A stretch of DNA of 64,000 nucleotides from Styela clava (taxonomy: Eukaryota > Chordata > Ascidiacea > Stolidobranchia > Styelidae): the NCBI RefSeq assembly GCF_964204865.1, contig NC_135250.1, forward strand, positions 8,928,001 to 8,992,000, written 5' to 3'. This document shows positions 62,560 through 64,000 of this stretch, piece by piece (positions within the stretch are counted from its first letter, which is position 1; each line of letters begins with the position of its first letter). The notes under the pieces were generated by a model that saw only the letters and a list, made by a program, of their open reading frames with translations, did no database searches and had not been told where the DNA came from. Position numbers and translations under genes: made by a program.

Positions 62560-64000
62560 ATGTGTACCTGGCAGGGAGTGTATATTTTGTTATGCATTTC
62601 ATTTCTAATAACATGCGGGAAACCCGAGGGCGATAATTTCCCACCTGGTCATATGGAACCTCTTGGATCTCACATGCCTCCCATTGAGATAGAAGTCAGA
62701 GAATCAGTACCAAATCCAGTTGAATTTTATCAAAAATATATCAAACCTGGCAAGCCGGTTGTTATGAAAGAAGCGGCAAAAGTGTTCGAAAACTATAAGA
62801 CATGGAAGAACGACACTTACTTAAGGTATGTGACAAAACCAATGTACAATTTATAAGCAAAATATACATTCAATAATTTTTAAAGATTGCATCTATCGCA
62901 GTTTGTATTTTTAATAAAATATTATCCCGATAAATTCTAAATTCCTGGCAATAAAGTAGTTGCATTTCATACGAGTGTACGAAATTATAACGAACGAACC
63001 AGTCTAATGGTTCATGTCTATTAATTACCCCTCAATCAATAGTATTTCATTTCATTTAGAGAAAAGTACGGAGATTGGTTCATATCTGTAGAAGTTGGAA
63101 AATATGAAGGAAGTGTATTTGGAAATGATATTGAAATTCCATTCCGAATATTTATTGATTATTACAAAGAAAAAAATATCTATTTAATTACAGATATTGT
63201 GAAAGATAATCCTATGAGAGGTAATCAAATCTATCATTCGACATAATCTCAACTTTGATGCGTTTAAAAAATGCGGCACCAGATAGAAACAAGTGTCAAA
63301 CCCCGTCTCCACTGACCGTGTTTCTCTTTGACTTTTGTCTATACTCTATCCTATGCAGATGGCTGATTATTCGATCTCACTCCTCAACGAATAATCTTTG
63401 TAATACCGTCATTTTCTATTTTCTTGAATCATTGGGATCACTTAAAGAATTTTAATGTTTATCTGTATTAATATGTTGTCAAGATTGCCCCGACTGCATA
63501 TGGCTTCCTGAAAATTCCTACTACCAAGTACCAACTTTTAGAAGTTTGGAATTCCGATCCTATAAAGTTCAAAATTTCACCTCCGACAGACAGGCCTTTA
63601 TTATTGAATTTTGGCCCTTCAGTAGCAAGCTTGCTAAATATTCGGCTATAATATGTTACGAATAATATTATTATAAACCGCATTTCCACCTTCTATTTTT
63701 TCAACCATTGTGTTTATTTTTAGAATTCTAACATTTACTTGACCCAATATGTCTCTTTGCTCCAACCGCATAAATACCGGCAAAATATCTATTATGAGTA
63801 TAGTCGAAGTAAATTGCATTTGATTCTTATCCAGATGAAGTCTCACTACTGAAATCGATGGCCTGTGGAGGATATGCTGAACTCGTGGATAGCGTTATGT
63901 TGTTTTACTCTTCTGCAAGCACACAATCTGCTTTACATATGGACGACATTGAAAACATGCATTGCCTCTTCGACGGACAAAAAGAATGGGTTCTCTTTGA
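62560..64000 (+). CDS. JmjC (cupin_8) domain protein with signal peptide, 5' part
   Basis: Exons 62560-62825, 63060-63220 and 63835 to beyond the window edge join in phase (GTATGT and GTAATC donors; CATTTAG and TTATCCAG acceptors). An N-terminal hydrophobic segment (VYILLCISFLITC) predicts entry to the secretory pathway. The PLGSHMPP motif follows, then VEFYQKYIKPGKPVVMKEAA, typical of the start of cupin_8/JmjC proteins. The third exon has ACGGYAELV, an FYSSASTQSALHMDDIENMH stretch and FDGQKEWVLF. The HMD gives the HxD iron ligands of a 2-oxoglutarate-dependent oxygenase; the distal His would lie beyond the window. It most resembles ER/secreted JmjC proteins of invertebrates, and the substrate is unknown. 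Confidence 0.8.

Noticed and set aside
63478-63665. Extra exon of the JmjC gene (DCPDCIWLPENSYYQV...)
   Set aside because: It ends in a stop without a donor, its acceptor lacks a pyrimidine tract, and exon 2 joins the 63835 exon in phase with the expected JmjC order.
1-64000. CRISPR arrays, rRNA genes or bacterial operons
   Set aside because: No short direct-repeat/spacer arrays, no rRNA-like sequence and no prokaryotic gene organisation; the window is intron-rich animal DNA.

Overview
This window is animal nuclear DNA. It is AT-rich, its genes are split by spliceosomal introns (GTAAGT-type donors, TTTTCAG/TTTTTAG-type acceptors), and it carries piggyBac-like, hAT-like and microsatellite-bearing transposon remnants. 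Two gene families are recognisable, an IGFBP-type single-domain secreted protein and a secretory-pathway JmjC protein, and both fit an invertebrate. A tunicate or another marine invertebrate is plausible, but the sequence alone does not prove it. Nothing looks bacterial.

Positions 1-1290 hold the possible 3' end of an upstream gene and a spacer. Positions 1291 to about 47397 are a head-to-tail array of five copies of a repeat of about 9.5 kb (starts near 1291, 10491, 20048, 29327 and 40826). By joining splice sites with matching phases I reconstruct one 18-exon gene in every copy. It encodes a 461-residue basic, coiled-coil-rich protein that starts with MGIACCKC, a likely myristoylation/palmitoylation signal. 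I do not recognise its family. Copies 1, 2, 3 and 5 are open throughout. Copy 4 is broken in exon 1 by a 1.95-kb piggyBac-like insertion flanked by TTAA, and it has also lost a splice donor. Copies 1-4 each carry a 1.0-kb hAT-type nonautonomous element. A small inverted-terminal-repeat element sits in intron 1 of copies 1, 2 and 4 only. Variant patterns show mosaicism between copies, including a tract of more than 7 kb repeated at an exact 20,778-bp offset.

Positions 47398-49160 are a GC-rich, C/T-skewed degenerate minisatellite next to a tRNA-like head with A- and B-box motifs on the minus strand. From about 49.2 to 60.15 kb lies an old tandem duplication. Each half carries one three-exon gene for a small secreted IGFBP-domain protein (51412-52299 and 58156-59366). 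The second half was later enlarged by two TCTG/TTTG-microsatellite elements and a 1.6-kb hAT-like insertion.

Positions 60152-62559 look non-coding. From 62560 to the window end is the 5' part of a gene for a signal-peptide-bearing JmjC (cupin_8) protein, cut off by the window edge inside its third exon.

The main candidate for something undescribed is the five-copy array of an unrecognised acylated coiled-coil gene. Four of its five copies keep open frames across 18 exons while introns and inserted elements have drifted.
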